Origin: Nematostella vectensis
Lineage: Eukaryota; Cnidaria; Anthozoa; Actiniaria; Edwardsiidae
Length of the DNA stretch: 64,000 nt
Direction: 5' to 3'
NCBI RefSeq assembly: GCF_932526225.1
Contig: NC_064043.1
Coordinates: forward strand, 14,568,085 to 14,632,084
The notes beneath the pieces are model-generated. The model searched no databases, was not told the origin of the DNA, and saw nothing but the letters and a program-made list of their open reading frames with translations. Position 1 is the first letter of the stretch. The number at the start of each line of letters is the position of its first letter. Shown piece by piece: positions 12,701 through 23,340 of this stretch. Made by a program: the position numbers and the translations under genes.

Positions 12701-14291
12701 ATGTTCTCTTATGGCATTGTGTGTTTCCAGAAAATATCCATACACCCCCCCCCCCCCCCCCTGTTAAGGGGGTCGGAGGTATGGCCCCCCACCCCTCTGA
12801 AATTTCCACCCCCCTGGATAAAAATAGAGTAACTGTTAAGGAAAAAGGACATTTTACCCCCTCCTATCTGGAAATTCCAAGGCGTTTGAACCCCCAGCCC
12901 TCCGGGACTACGTTTTTTGTGCTCATTAGGCTTATGCTCTCTTTGGCTAATTCGGTAGAACAACTTCAAGCCATAAGTGTTTCTTTACTCTATGAATATA
13001 TATTCATGAGAACCTCGGCCCGGAGATATCTTTAAAATATTTATTGAGACGCACACGTTCCTTAAAGCTTTCGTAATGTCGAGCGTGGTCCACATAAGGT
13101 TTTCCAGTTATTCCTGTAAATGACCCAATTATCAGTTCCTGGCATCTGTTCGGGTAATTAACTAATTATCGAGTAACTTAGAGCAACTTGACGGCTGCAC
13201 ATGACAGCAAAGCACATCAAAACACGTGAATCCTAACTACTTGACGCTCTCAACAGTCCCCATATCAATAACGCTAACAACTACGGAAAACATGATTTGT
13301 GACATGGTCGTTATATAGAGCTGCAAATTTATGTTATCAACTTTAACATGTCGTCATCATCCAACGGTCCAAAGAGAGGGGGGAAGGTCAAGGCCTATAT
13401 TAAAAGTGGTAAAATCAAAATTAATCTAGATAGACACTCTCCTGGATGGTGGTAATACCTGGAAGCTAGATGTCAGATGCAGCGTAAATCTTTCATTAGA
13501 CGCACGTAAAACACATTTTGTTTTCAACATTATTTCCGCGCTAAGTCAACGAACACTTTTGCACGAAAAGATTTTTCTTGAATTTTTCTTTTCTTTTTTT
13601 TTTTTTAATTCTAGCCATATTAAAAGGTTCTTATATGTTCTGGCGCCTTTTATAATGAATATGATCAAATAGAGCATGCTGAATTTCCAGACACCATCTG
13701 TGGTTATCAGACGCGCAGCACTCGTATCTTCCTGCCAAACTCAAGGCCTCGAAGCTCTTGTGTCATTTTGTTTACGTGTGGCGATAGATTTATTCTTAAA
13801 AACCCTTGGAGAGTGTTTTCTCTTTCTCACGGCAACTTTGCTCGCGTCTTCCTCACAAATGTTCATCGGAAGGCTTCGAGTTGTCATCATTTACGTGTCT
13901 CATTGGCGAGGCTGAGTCGCACATGTGAAGTGGTTTGCGTGTTGGGCTAGTTGACCACGAATAACCGATCGAAGGTAACTCACTCAAACATCAAAGGAAC
14001 CAGGACTCTACTCAAATGCAGTGATTCGAAATTATCATTTAATTACGCCACCGGCACGTAACAAGCAAATGCAGCCGTTGAAATAGCATAGTTTTTTAGG
14101 GACTGTGCAATAATTATTGGGGAGGGGGGGTGGGGTAAAATGAGCTTTGGATAATGAAAAATTACGTAGAACCCCTTCTCCAACAGCGTGCGCCTGTCCG
14201 TGGACTGGTGTTCTCGATGTTTCCTTATTTTACGTAGCGTTTCATCTACATTTTCCATTTATAGCCGACTGCATTCAGAATGGCAGAATGA
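9706..14291. other. Intergenic, no supported gene
   Basis: Mostly AT-rich DNA. It holds a 17-base C run (12745-12761) followed by a C-rich patch to about 12910 that resembles the C-rich patches of the inverted-repeat element at 52.1 kb, and a poly-T tract near 13590-13607. I found no coding exon with domain support. Confidence 0.45.
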
Positions 14292-14474
14292 CGTTCATAG
14301 AGCCGTCGGCACACAGGAGTTCAGAGTAGCGTGCGCACATGGAAGTTAAGAGTGGCGCTGCAAAAACAGGCGTTCATAGTGCCGACCGCACACAGGAGTT
14401 CGGAGTAGCGTGCGCATATAGGCGTTCATAGTGCCATCCGCACACAGGAGTTCAGAGTAGCGTGCGCATATAGA
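14292..14474. repeat. Degenerate 52-bp tandem repeat, three copies
   Basis: Copies start at 14292, 14371 and 14423. Each reads CGTTCATAGTGCC, then CACACAGGAGTTC, then GTAGCGTGCGCA. The second and third are exactly 52 bp apart; the first is followed by an extra 27 bp. No coding sense was seen. Confidence 0.8.
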
Positions 14475-15474
14475 CGTTAAACTTGTGCGATTATTTAGCA
14501 CAATTTATTGCTGTCAATGAATGCACCCATAACGCTGAGGGCCACTTATACCTTGATAGATAATAAAAAGTATTTCTGGAAGTCGTCACGCCGCAGTACC
14601 TAGCTGTCCTACACAGACGAGAGTGCGCTGCAAACAGGCGCTCAAAGAAACAGGAGTAGATGCATGTGCGGATCCAAAATGTTATTAGGTGGGGGCAAGA
14701 GACCATGATATAAGAGAACGAATCCCCGTGGCCCATGATAACGTCCAAGAAAGCTATTTTTAGATTGCGCGAGCTTGTCGATCATAGCATCCATACATGG
14801 TTCGTCGCGCCATATTTGGTTATGTGCACCACGAGCTAGTACAATTTCACACCAAATTTTTTCCCTCTGCACTTCTTTACTTCGTTCGCTACCTGTTTTT
14901 ACCCTTTTAGCTTCTCTTCAAGGCTCATGATCACAATGCTACTCATGGGGTGGTGTCCTGTTATCTGTTAAGTTATCTAATGTTCAGTTATCTAAATGTT
15001 ATAAAAATAATTGAACGGGAAGACGTCGGGGAGACGGTGAATTTGGAGTTCATTCAAGATGCATCGTGCAGACTCCTAAAAAGTTCTTTTTCTCTGCAAT
15101 TCGGTGAGATAGAATACCTAGGCATTCTCAGAGTCTATGTTATGTATTTGAATACAAGAAGGCCTTTATTTTTCTTTGATTTATAACATTTTTAGATGAA
15201 TGAACTTCAATTTTTCAAGCAAATGTTCAGAAATCATGTCACTCAAGAAACCCTTGTCACTGGAATAAGATCTACTTCATTATAAAGACTTGAAATATTT
15301 AATTTGTAATATCGGTGTGAATATAATGGTATTAAGTTCTGGATGTATCTTTTTCATTAAAAGGGAATTGGAAGAGAATTGTGTGTTGTAAACACAGATT
15401 TATGATTGATTGTTGTGTTATAAGTAATTTGCGAATCAGCAGTGAAAACTTTTACTGGGGAAGTTGTTCCCAGA
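14475..15474. other. Intergenic, no supported gene
   Basis: AT-rich DNA between the 52-bp repeat and the terminal-inverted-repeat element. The open frames are short and unrecognisable. Confidence 0.45.
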
Positions 15475-15493
15475 GGGGGGGGGGGGGGGGGGG
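15475..15493. repeat. 19-base G homopolymer at element border
   Basis: An uninterrupted G run directly abuts the left terminal inverted repeat, whose own first bases are CTGGGGGG. It may be an expansion of the element's end and it hides any target-site duplication. Confidence 0.85.
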
Positions 15494-15945
15494 CTGGGGG
15501 GTTTCAGAGGAACTGGTGGAAGGCGTGGATCGCCCCTCCGGGCCTCCCAGCCCCGTCTCCAGTCTTAGGCCTGGGAGACGCGAATCGTCCTTCCGAGTCC
15601 CCCAGTCCCGTCTCTATATATCAAGCGTATAATGTTTCACGTACATAAACAATCGGCGATCGCTAATGTAGGCCGAATCGATTTCACGTACATAAGCTTT
15701 TGGCGGTTGCTAATGTAGGCCAAATCGGTTTCGCGTACGGGGCGGTTGCTAATGTAGGCCAAAACGGTTTCACGTACATGAACAATCGGCAAAAGTTAAT
15801 GTAGGCCAAAACGATTTCGCGTACATAAACAATCGGCAAAAGCTAATGTAGGCAAAATAGATTTCGCGTACATGAATAATAATTAGGGCCGCAGGTGTTT
15901 CGCGTGCATGAATAATAATTAGGGCTGCAGGTGTTTCGCGTGCAT
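15494..15945 (+). repeat. Left terminal inverted repeat (452 bp)
   Basis: It begins CTGGGGGGTTTCAGAGG and mirrors 21379-21830. The outer ~110 bp is GC-rich with CTCCCAGCCCCGTCTC-type motifs. The inner part is an iterated block of about six copies of an AATGTAGGCC...TTTCNCGTACATGAAC unit of 45-50 bp. At the inner end are three copies of a shorter GCAGGTGTTTCGCGTGCATG unit. Confidence 0.92.
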
Positions 15946-16175
15946 GAATAATTAGGGTGTAGGCCGGGCGCGTGCAAGCCCAAGGACTTGCGCGTACACG
16001 ACTTTTTGGGGCAAATAGCGGTGGGGCCGCGAGGGCGAGGAGGGCCGCCAACTACGGAGCGTGGAATGACCCTTTTTCGGCCGTGAGTTCAAAGCCGCCG
16101 GCGTGGCGTTTAAACCTGAGTTGTACTCGAACACCTCGCTCCCGAACTCCTCGCGAATTTTTCGCAGTCTCTTTT

Positions 16176-16798
16176 TCATCCTTTCGCGTGCCACCAGGGA
16201 GGGCCCTTTCCCGCTTTTTTTTTTTTATCATGCGGTGCAAGGCCGTGTCGAGCTCTGATAGCGGCCTTGAGCGCGTTGTATCTCTCTTGTTCCTGAAGTA
16301 TTAGCCGAAACTCTTCGTCTGAGATACGCCCGTCTTGCAGAGCCTTAGAGACCAGCTCGCTGATCGAGTTTTTCTTACTCTCCGCTAGAACCATCGTGTC
16401 TTCGTGTTTAGCCACCTTGCTCGTAAGACCCCTAGAGACCACCCCGCGCCCACGACACCTTCCAGCCCAGCGACCCCTGCCAGCGGAGCGCCGATCAGAA
16501 CCCCTATCCCACTCAAAGAGACTCCCAGCCCGGCGCTGAAAAGCGCCGCTGCAGCGATGCCGGATGCCACAGACACAGCATGGGTAACGGCGAAGGCGCG
16601 CTTATACTTCTTCCGCACCTGCCGATAATGCGTTATCTCATTGTCTAGAACCGCCTGAGTGTCACGTATTACCTGGAGTCGGAAACTTTGCGCGTCGCCG
16701 CCGGTGCTTGCCGGAGCGGTAGGCGTTTGCGGGGGGTGGGCACTGGGGAGCGGGGGATATATGGATGTGCCACCGCTGCTAACGTCGCTGTTCGCCAT
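16176..16798 (-). pseudogene. Element membrane protein, frameshifted
   Basis: The ATG at 16798 opens a frame with a Ser/Pro-rich N-terminus, an amphipathic KKYKRAFAVTHA stretch and a long Gly/Ala/Val hydrophobic hairpin (about residues 75-125), suggesting membrane insertion. The frame then breaks near 16440 in a G-rich stretch. The continuation in the next frame (to 16176) has a helical region (ISDEEFRLILQEQERY) and a lysine-rich tail at a poly-A/T tract (16216-16226). Beyond that a third frame carries charged sequence (KKRLRKIREEF) to about 16100. I recall similar uncharacterised proteins in cnidarian genomes, but function is unknown. Confidence 0.65.
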
Positions 16799-16875
16799 GC
16801 CTGTTATGTCGGGCCTAGGTTAGCTCTAATACGAGGCAAACAGGCTTGTCCTTAAAGTCCACCCGTCCATCGCGG

Positions 16876-17139
16876 TCATCCCTGATCCATATTCGGATAC
16901 TCGTGGTTGATCGTTTCCATGATGGACTCGGCCGTGTGGTGCCCGGCTGGCAGAGTAGCGATGGGCGGGAGGGAGGCTGTAGTCGTTATATGCTGCTCCC
17001 GCTCGAGAATATACCAGCTGTTAAACAGCGAGCACTGCCGGAGCGCCACAAAGCGAGGGCGCCTTATCGGCTGCTCAAAGAAGAGCGTCAGTTCACCTCC
17101 GGTGAACACAGCGTGTAGGACCACCATTGTGTTGAACAT
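16876..17139 (-). CDS. Element small protein, 87 aa, unknown function
   Basis: An ATG at 17139 opens MFNTMVVLHAVFTGGELTLF, followed by QCSLFNSWYILERE and a short LPAGHHTAESI segment, ending at 16876. Beta-rich composition and a SLxNSWY motif are visible. The stop may be premature, because an adjacent frame continues DRDGRVDFKDK for another ~20 codons before stopping at ~16824. It lies head-to-head with the plus-strand gene at 17170, with only ~30 bp between the starts, so the two would share a promoter region. No function is assigned. Confidence 0.5.
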   Translation of the reverse strand: MFNTMVVLHAVFTGGELTLFFEQPIRRPRFVALRQCSLFNSWYILEREQHITTTASLPPIATLPAGHHTAESIMETINHEYPNMDQG

Positions 17140-17169
17140 AGCCCGCCTTCGTGTCTAATAGGGCTGAGC

Positions 17170-18092
17170 ATGGATTGGGAAGGCTGGCAGATGCTGAACG
17201 AGGTCCCCCGAAGGAAGGAGGAGGAGACGGAGAAGGCGGCAGTCGCGGCGGGAGCCTCTATAGCCGAACATATCAAACACGCTATAGCCGAACAAGGTTT
17301 CCCTAGGTCTCTGACCCTCGCGCAAAAGCTGCTCTACGCCGTGCCCGCGACCCCCGTGGAGAGCACGGCCTCAGGCATCACCCCACTACTCACGCAGCTG
17401 GAGATACACGTGGCTGAGGACAAATCATTCACGACTAGGGTCCGAGACATATTCAAAGAGACAGTAGTCACGCACAAGTCCGCCAAGGAGTCTCGCCGGT
17501 GGCTATCGGAGCCTTCCTATGGGTACTGGCCACAGCAACTCAACTCATCGCCGGATGTGGGGTGTCCCTAACTGACCCCACTTTCGCCACGCTCCCCTCT
17601 GTCATCAGGGGATTTCTAAGGTTTCACGTCTACTTCACCACCCGGAGGATACTCTACGAGCTCGGCGTCCCCCTGCCTGGCGACAACCCGTTCACGCAAA
17701 AAGGTAACCCCTACAAGAAGGCCGCTTTCGAGCGTCTATGCATAGAGTTCGGTTTGCCGCGTAAGCCGGACTTCCGATGGAAAGGCGGGCGGAACCACGG
17801 GCTAGGCGATGTGTTTGTGTTCTACCCGGGGGAGGGGTATCGCAACGTGCACGTGATCCGTGGCTACGACACGGCGGCGGACGAGTACCCGAACCACCTC
17901 AATCTGTTTAGCGACGAAGGTGGGACGTACAATAGTGGGAAGCAGGTGGGTTACATACGCAACGACGACCACGGGGGCGTGCAATATAGCTGGTTTGCGC
18001 CTCCCAAAGGCGAGGGGCTGACAAAAGCAGGGCTAGGGAGACTCGACCGCTCGGTCGAGGCGTTCGTTTACACAGTGCTTGGGCGCAGGTAA
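17170..18092 (+). pseudogene. Element gene with TM segment and conserved C-terminal domain, frameshifted
   Basis: The ATG at 17170 (MDWEGWQMLNEVP) opens an acidic, helical N-terminal part (RRKEEETEKAA; AEDKSFTTRVRDIF). Near 17497 the coding sense moves to another frame, which starts with a hydrophobic segment (AIGAFLWVLATATQLIAG). A compact soluble domain follows: GFLRFHVYFTTRRIL, then DEGGTYNSG, IRNDD and VQYSWFAPP, ending TKAGLGRLDRSVEAFVYTVL at 18092. One frameshift separates two halves that fit as one ~307-residue protein. The domain is unlike any family I can name. A virion or membrane role is only a guess. Confidence 0.6.
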
Positions 18093-18130
18093 ACGTCCGT
18101 TCCTCCATCGCATGGGCCGGTGGGCCGGCC

Positions 18131-18681
18131 ATGGAGGCGCAGGCGGAGTTCACGGAGCTGCTCGAAGCGCGATCATAGAAAACGACATCGCTCAAAGCGT
18201 GCAAAGGTACCAGTTAGCCGTGCAGGAGGCCAAGGTGAGACTGAGTCTTGCGGTTGCACCAGGAGTGTGGCTGATGCCGAGCGATCTGGTGATAAACACG
18301 CAAAGCGTCGTGGGCTACAACAATAAGCTGCAGAAAGCCACGGACTCCATGAAGCTCGGCGCAAACGCGATCAACACCGAGACAAAGCCAGTCGGTGCTC
18401 ATAACATGGCCGGTGGGCATCCTAGGGTGCAACACGCGACTGACCACGCGCCGCCCCGGCGGCAAAGCACCCCTGCGAAAGTGCACGCGGAGGGCGCGGC
18501 CCCTACCCTGTCGGGCGAGAAAAGTGACCACACTGCCCTCAAGTGTGGACACTTTGTCTCCTGGATGACCGCGTCTACCTCTGCCACGGACCCCATCGCC
18601 AGCTTGAAGCCTCTCAGCTTTGCAACGTCCTGTCGGACGCCCCCGTCCTACTCGACACGGCCGCGTGGCGGGATACCCTAG
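18131..18681 (+). pseudogene. Element gene of unknown function, frameshifted near its start
   Basis: A well-placed start at 18131 (GCCATGG context, MEAQAEFTELLEARS) reads 15 codons and stops. The frame beside it continues at once with IAQSVQRYQLAVQEAKVRL and PGVWLMPSDLVINTQSVVG, then NKLQKATDSMKLGANAI, so a single-base change near 18165-18175 broke the gene. The tail is Pro/His-rich (about 18400-18530) and overlaps the antisense helicase end. The start lies ~40 bp after the upstream gene's stop. The helical N-terminus followed by a disordered tail could be a structural or accessory protein. Function is unknown. Confidence 0.55.
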
Positions 18682-21010
18682 GATGGCGCGTAGCACTTTA
18701 GTCTGCACCTTACAGCACTCGTCAATGATGATTACTTCTGCAAGACGGTCGAGTTTGTTCCCCAGCTCGGAAGGTCTCCACTTCTCTATCGGCTTCCCCG
18801 CTGGTATGCAGAGGTAGTGGTGGTAGGTTTGAGCCTTCACCGCGAGGCGCGGGTTGTTGCGATGGTCGTGGGCGAGGTCGTTCTCGGGGGTGAGCACCAC
18901 AGCGTTACGGCCACGGAACATGCTCACCGCCCACTCGGTCTTCCCCGATCCTCCCTGGCCGGCTAGATACATCCTCGCAGAGGTTGCGGCCACCAGATCG
19001 CACGGCAGACTCGGCGCAGTGCTTGGCCCCCTAGCCAAGCACCCCGACCTCTTCGGACCCCAAGCCGCCTCGGGCCGCCACTCGTACCCAGGCCTCTTGT
19101 GGCGCCACTCTCCATACCTCGGATTTCGCTCCACGAGCCTCACACCACTGGGCACCGCCTTTGCGTATATGGCATCTGTGCACACTCGGAGGACGTCTTC
19201 GCGAGGGATCCGCCTCAACATGCGTCGCAACGCTATGTTTGTGTATGCCAAGACGAAGGCCCTGATGTGGTACCATTGTGAGCGCCGGACTCCGTCTTTG
19301 TATTGGATCAGATGAGCCCCGTCGGCATGCTCGAAGTTAAGTAAGTGGTCGGTGCCCGCAAGGAGGTTTGTCAGATACGCGGCTTCCTCACGGTCGCGGA
19401 CTACGATCGAGGACTCGTCGCCATGGCGAGCGCACTTGGAGTCTTCGCCGCCGGGGCCGGAGTGGGGGAACTTGATGGAGTCCTTTTTTTCCGACGCTAT
19501 ACAACACTTCCCTCGCCGCGGCCATGGCGAGGTCACCCGAGTCTAGCAGGTCCTTGAGCTCTGGCGTGGTGATCCAGCCCTCGTTTTGTTCCAAGTGCTG
19601 CCCTACCCTCCCGGAAGTGTAGGGGTGGCAGGCCTCAGAGAACCCCCACTCGGTCAACTGAATGGCCCCGGTCAGTTGAAGAACCTCGCTCAATGGCCGT
19701 CCCGCAACATCCGCGATACGATACACGTTCGTAGGGAAGCCGTATTTCCGTACCAGATCAATGGCGTCCGAGGCGCCGCCGAAGACACTGTCCTCGCATC
19801 CTAGGTACGCCGCACGCATGTCGATGTGAGCATGAGGCTGCGCCCCTAAGTTTTCCCTGCTATTCCACACTTTGGACTCAACCTGCGCCGCTCGCCAGAC
19901 GTCCCTGTATTTAGGAGGCGTTGGCCTGATGTTTTCTCTTTGGGTCCACTTCTTGAAGCAATACCCTATTGCGCCGCCCATCGAGTGCGTAGCTTCGATG
20001 TACTCTTGGTAGGCTGGGTGATCATCAGGGAGCCACTGAGGATCATGTCCAGTCTCGTCTGTAAACGCCCTGTCGATAGCCCATCCGTCTTGTCCCGATC
20101 GGTACAGTTTGCCTTCGTGCGTGACTATAACGCGCCCACACAGCCAGACCCTCGTGCTTCTGGGGATCGCCCTGTTTATGAAGCGGATTAGCACCTCTCG
20201 CACCTTCGCCTCGTGCGTTTTTGCGGCGGCATTGGTAGCGCGAGGCGCTGGCTCCCCCTGACATAGCGAACGAAGCTCCCTCTCAGCCTCGAAGTCTAGG
20301 CCGTGGACGCTCGCGATCGCAGGTGGTTCAGTCGGAAGCTCCGCCCAGGCGTGGTTATTGTGGCAAGGGATGGTGATCCTCGTCTTAGTCCCGTACTTCC
20401 CCGAGTCCCACAGGACGTTACCCTGGGCGTCCACGGCTACTAGCTTTACCTTGAGCTTCCTTTCCATCTCAAAGAGGTCTTCTTTGGTGCACCCCGTGGT
20501 GGCCAGCTTCTTGTCAAATCGCTCGAGGATCTTGCCTCGTGTTTTGGTTAGACCAAGGGAGCGCGAGGTGCCGCGATTCCTCAAGAAGTCGGCAACATAG
20601 CTCACAACACAGTTAACGAAGGCGTCACCCCCCTCTTGCACAAACATTGGCCCAGGCTCACCATTTTGCTCAGGTAAAGGGCGAAGCTCGTATCTCACGT
20701 AGACGAGGTACTCTCGCCCCTTCTCCCAAATACCCGCATCGATGCCTTCCAGGGCGCCGACTGCGATTTGGCCCCCCCTTTTGACTAACAACCCACCGAT
20801 ATTGTGCTCCGAGCGCCCTTCCTCCTCTGTGATTGGCGCCAATGGCTCTGTGGGGGCCTTACCAACGACCGTGAAGAGTCTGTAACGCCGGTCTGGGTCT
20901 GCCATCTCGAGCACCAGCGGAAGCACCAGCCCTGCCAGTACGGCGGGCGCCTCTTTGTCACGCATGCTATCGAGAATCTCCTCTACATAAGCGTCCATGT
21001 TCGGGCACAC
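18650..21010 (-). pseudogene. B-family-like DNA polymerase fused to SF1 helicase, broken
   Basis: The ATG at 21010 starts a ~520-residue frame that ends in a polymerase motif-A-like stretch (IDMRAAYLGCE, near 19825). A run of seven A/T bases at about 19484-19490 carries a frameshift, after which the next frame continues. A helix with FVLAYTNIALRRML, typical of the palm before motif C, precedes VCTDAIY near 19175, the motif-C position where DTDS is usual. About 90 residues later comes a helicase Walker A (GQGGSGKTEW) and then Walker B (VIIIDECC, near 18725). Downstream helicase motifs are missing, so the C-terminus is truncated or decayed. The role would be replication of the element's own DNA. 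Polymerase class is inferred from motif order. Confidence 0.72.
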
Positions 21011-21027
21011 CTTGAGCCACCCAGTCT

Positions 21028-21393
21028 CTAATTGACCACACCGCGGGCTGCGATGTCAGACAGGACGAGTGCGAACCGTTTCCGAGCGCGCCTCTCGATG
21101 CCACGCATCCTCTGCCCTTTACGATTTGCTCCGCAGGGGCGGCACAGCCGCGTCTCCGACTGAGTCCCTATGCCGCAGACCATGCACGGCACGGGGAGGG
21201 GGCTGCCCTTACGGAGCCTTTTGAGGTGCACCTTGCAGTAGGTGTCCAAGCACCTCCGGCCGCACGTGTTTGCGTGGCCGATCCTTAGCCACCCGCAGTA
21301 ATCTTTTCCGCACCTCATCCTTCGAACGCTCGGTATACCACAGGACAGACGAATGTCTAATTGCAAGACCGGCCCCTTATGCACGCGAAACAC
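21028..21393 (-). CDS. Element zinc-ribbon/cysteine-rich protein
   Basis: The frame is 121 codons from an ATG lying in the right inverted repeat; an internal Met near 21321 (MRCGKDYCGW) is a likelier start. Cysteine pairs are visible as CGKDYCG, TCGRRC...CKVH, CMVCG and CRPCG, with many Arg/Lys (RKGQRMRGIERRARKRF), which fits a nucleic-acid-binding zinc protein. It ends 17 bp upstream of the polymerase start on the same strand, so the two could be co-transcribed from the right repeat. The reading frame is intact in this copy. Confidence 0.6.
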   Translation of the reverse strand: MFRVHKGPVLQLDIRLSCGIPSVRRMRCGKDYCGWLRIGHANTCGRRCLDTYCKVHLKRLRKGSPLPVPCMVCGIGTQSETRLCRPCGANRKGQRMRGIERRARKRFALVLSDIAARGVVN

Positions 21394-21830
21394 CTGCAGC
21401 CCTAATTATCATTCATGCACGCGAAACACCTGCGGCCCTAATTATTATTCACGTACGCGAAATCCATTTTGCCTACATTAGCTTTTGCCGATTGTTTATG
21501 TACGTGACATCGTTTTGGCCTACATTAGCTTTTGCCGATTGTTCATGTACGTGAAACCGTTTTGGCCTACATTAGCAATCGCCCCGTACGCGAAACCGAT
21601 TTGGCCTACATTAGCAATCGCCAAAAGCATATGTACGTGAAATCGATTCGGCCTACATTAGCGATCGCCGATTGTTCATGTACGTGAAACATTATACGCT
21701 TGATATATAGAGACGGGGCTGGGGGGCTCGGAGGGACGATTCGCGTCTCCCAGGCCTAAGATGGGAGACGGGGCTGGGAGGCCCGGAGGGGCGATCCACG
21801 CCTCCCACCAGTTCCTCTGAAACCCCCCAG
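21379..21830 (-). repeat. Right terminal inverted repeat (452 bp)
   Basis: This is the inverted copy of 15494-15945, with the same outer GC-rich block and the same inner iterated units. It differs by scattered substitutions, which indicates some age since insertion. The flank after 21830 is CTCTATGG, with no match recognisable at the G-run on the left side. Confidence 0.92.
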
Positions 21831-22102
21831 CTCTATGGAAGATCATTTTTACAGCGTTCGTAAAAAAGGAAGGTATTTTCGGTCAAAACGATTTCCGAAA
21901 CATCCTTTGCCAGATCACATTGCTCAACTAAAAATAACTGCTTGTTCTAAAAATAGTTTTTACGGACGTCATCATTGGAACATACCCTAATACGGGGAAT
22001 TCGTTCTCTTACATCATGGTCTCTTGGTGGGGGTGGTGGGTGAATTAAGGTGTCCAGAAGTTTGATACTTTATTTGTCTTTAGTATACAAAATCGACTGA
22101 GT
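21831..22102. other. Spacer between TIR element and 7SL array
   Basis: Non-coding, AT-rich, with nothing recognisable before the TG microsatellite. Confidence 0.5.
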
Positions 22103-22189
22103 GGTGTGTGTGTGTGTGTGTGTGTGTGCGTGTGTGCGTGTGTGCGTGCGTGCGTGTGTGTGTGAGTGGTTTGGGGGGGGGGGGGGGGG
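22103..22189. repeat. TG microsatellite with 17-base G run
   Basis: (TG)n with interspersed CG steps runs to about 22165. A G homopolymer follows at 22173-22189, immediately before the first unit of the 7SL array. Confidence 0.9.
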
Positions 22190-22239
22190 TGAGGGTTGGC
22201 GAGTGAAGGAAAAGTCAACTATTGTATACAGTGTTTACA

Positions 22240-22511
22240 GTGGCTGTTGACGGCCTCCTATTCACAGATGCTATCCCACTACTGTAGAACGCGGGAGCTT
22301 TTGCCTGCTGTGTTTCCACCCTGGGCCGGTACGCTCCTCTTTAACCAACCTGCTGACTCGAGACTCCTCTTTAGGCACCGTATTGACGCCAGACTTAGCG
22401 CGGACACAAGATCGCCATAGCACGATAGCCATCAGGGATCCACACCTCAAGCCATTCAACATCTCTAGCCTCCAAGCAGCTGGATTACAGCCATGCGCCA
22501 CTATGCCCGGC
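22240..22511 (-). pseudogene. RN7SL: 7SL RNA copy 1 (3' truncated, array edge)
   Basis: The 5' end and body are present, but the sequence switches to unrelated DNA at ~22240, so the last ~30 nt and the T-run terminator are missing. It has private changes, including CTTTAGG where others have CTCTAGG (weakening the helix-6 stem), as expected for an edge copy escaping homogenisation. Confidence 0.85.
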
Positions 22512-22965
22512 TGATGACGTATCGTACAGAAAACTGTAGTCATTCATGTATTAGCCTCGTATTCATAACGAGGTTATTTATATACAGGTAACCCGCAAAA
22601 CACAAGTAGATCAAAACAGTGCGACGCTAGATACTATAGCCTCTTTAAAATGTTTGTCCAATCAGAGTGTATTCTGTCTTTCCTTACTCTTCAAAGCGTT
22701 TAATATACATTGCTAGCCGACTCACCGTCTATAACAATCTCAAAGTGGGCACCTGAATCGACATATGCGGTTTTGTCGTCATGAAAAAAAATAAAATACT
22801 GTAATGAATCGTATCAACACGAAATAAATGCAATGCAAATTTCATGATATTCGCTGTAGACTGAAAAAAATATCTGCAACTAATGAGCCCCCATCATTCT
22901 AGTATCATTTTGTCGGAGTTTGGCAATGCTTATTCGATATAGAAGAAGCTTCAAAAAAGACGAAA

Positions 22966-23050
22966 AAAGAGATGAGTTCGACCATCTTGGCATGGCTGTT
23001 GACGGCCTCTTATTCACAGATGCTATCCCACTACCGTCGAACGCTGTAGC
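22966..23050 (-). pseudogene. Truncated 7SL in short unit 1
   Basis: Only the last ~85 nt of 7SL and the terminator (22963-22968) remain. The 5' junction reads CTGTAGCGG, a variant shared only with short unit 2. Confidence 0.85.
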
Positions 23051-23340
23051 GGTTTTTCTTTACTCTCCGTGTCGTTTAATATACATTGTTAGCCGACTCA
23101 CCGTCTATAACAATCTCAAAGTTGGCACCTGAATCGACATATGCGGTTTTCTTGTCATGAAAAAAATAAAATAGTGTAATGAATCGTATCAACACGAAAT
23201 AAATGCAATGCAAATTTCATGATATTCGCTGTAGACTGAAAAAAATATCTACAACTAATGAGCCCCCATCATTCCAGTATCATTTTGTCGGAGTTTGGCA
23301 ATGCTTATTCGATATAGAAGAAGCTTCAAAAAAGACGAAA

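Larger units (their letters stand above)
15494..21830. mobile_element. 6.3-kb TIR element with polymerase-helicase gene (virus- or Polinton-like)
   Basis: The element is bounded by 452-bp terminal inverted repeats of equal length and is clearly more GC-rich than its surroundings. Gene order: minus-strand membrane protein, minus-strand small protein, two plus-strand genes, then a convergent minus-strand polymerase-helicase and zinc-ribbon pair starting next to the right repeat. A B-family-type polymerase plus long terminal inverted repeats suggests self-synthesising replication as in Polintons, bidnaviruses or other linear protein-primed replicons. No integrase, retroviral-type protease or packaging ATPase was seen. 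Several genes are frameshifted, so this copy is probably dead. The class assignment is inference. Confidence 0.8.

Noticed and set aside
18079-18681. 200-codon plus-strand open frame as an intact gene
   Set aside because: Its first codons do not match the context of the better start at 18131, whose frame breaks after 15 codons; the last third is antisense to the helicase remnant.
15494-21830. Classical Polinton/Maverick
   Set aside because: Far too short, with no integrase, protease or packaging ATPase seen; only the polymerase and long terminal repeats are shared traits.
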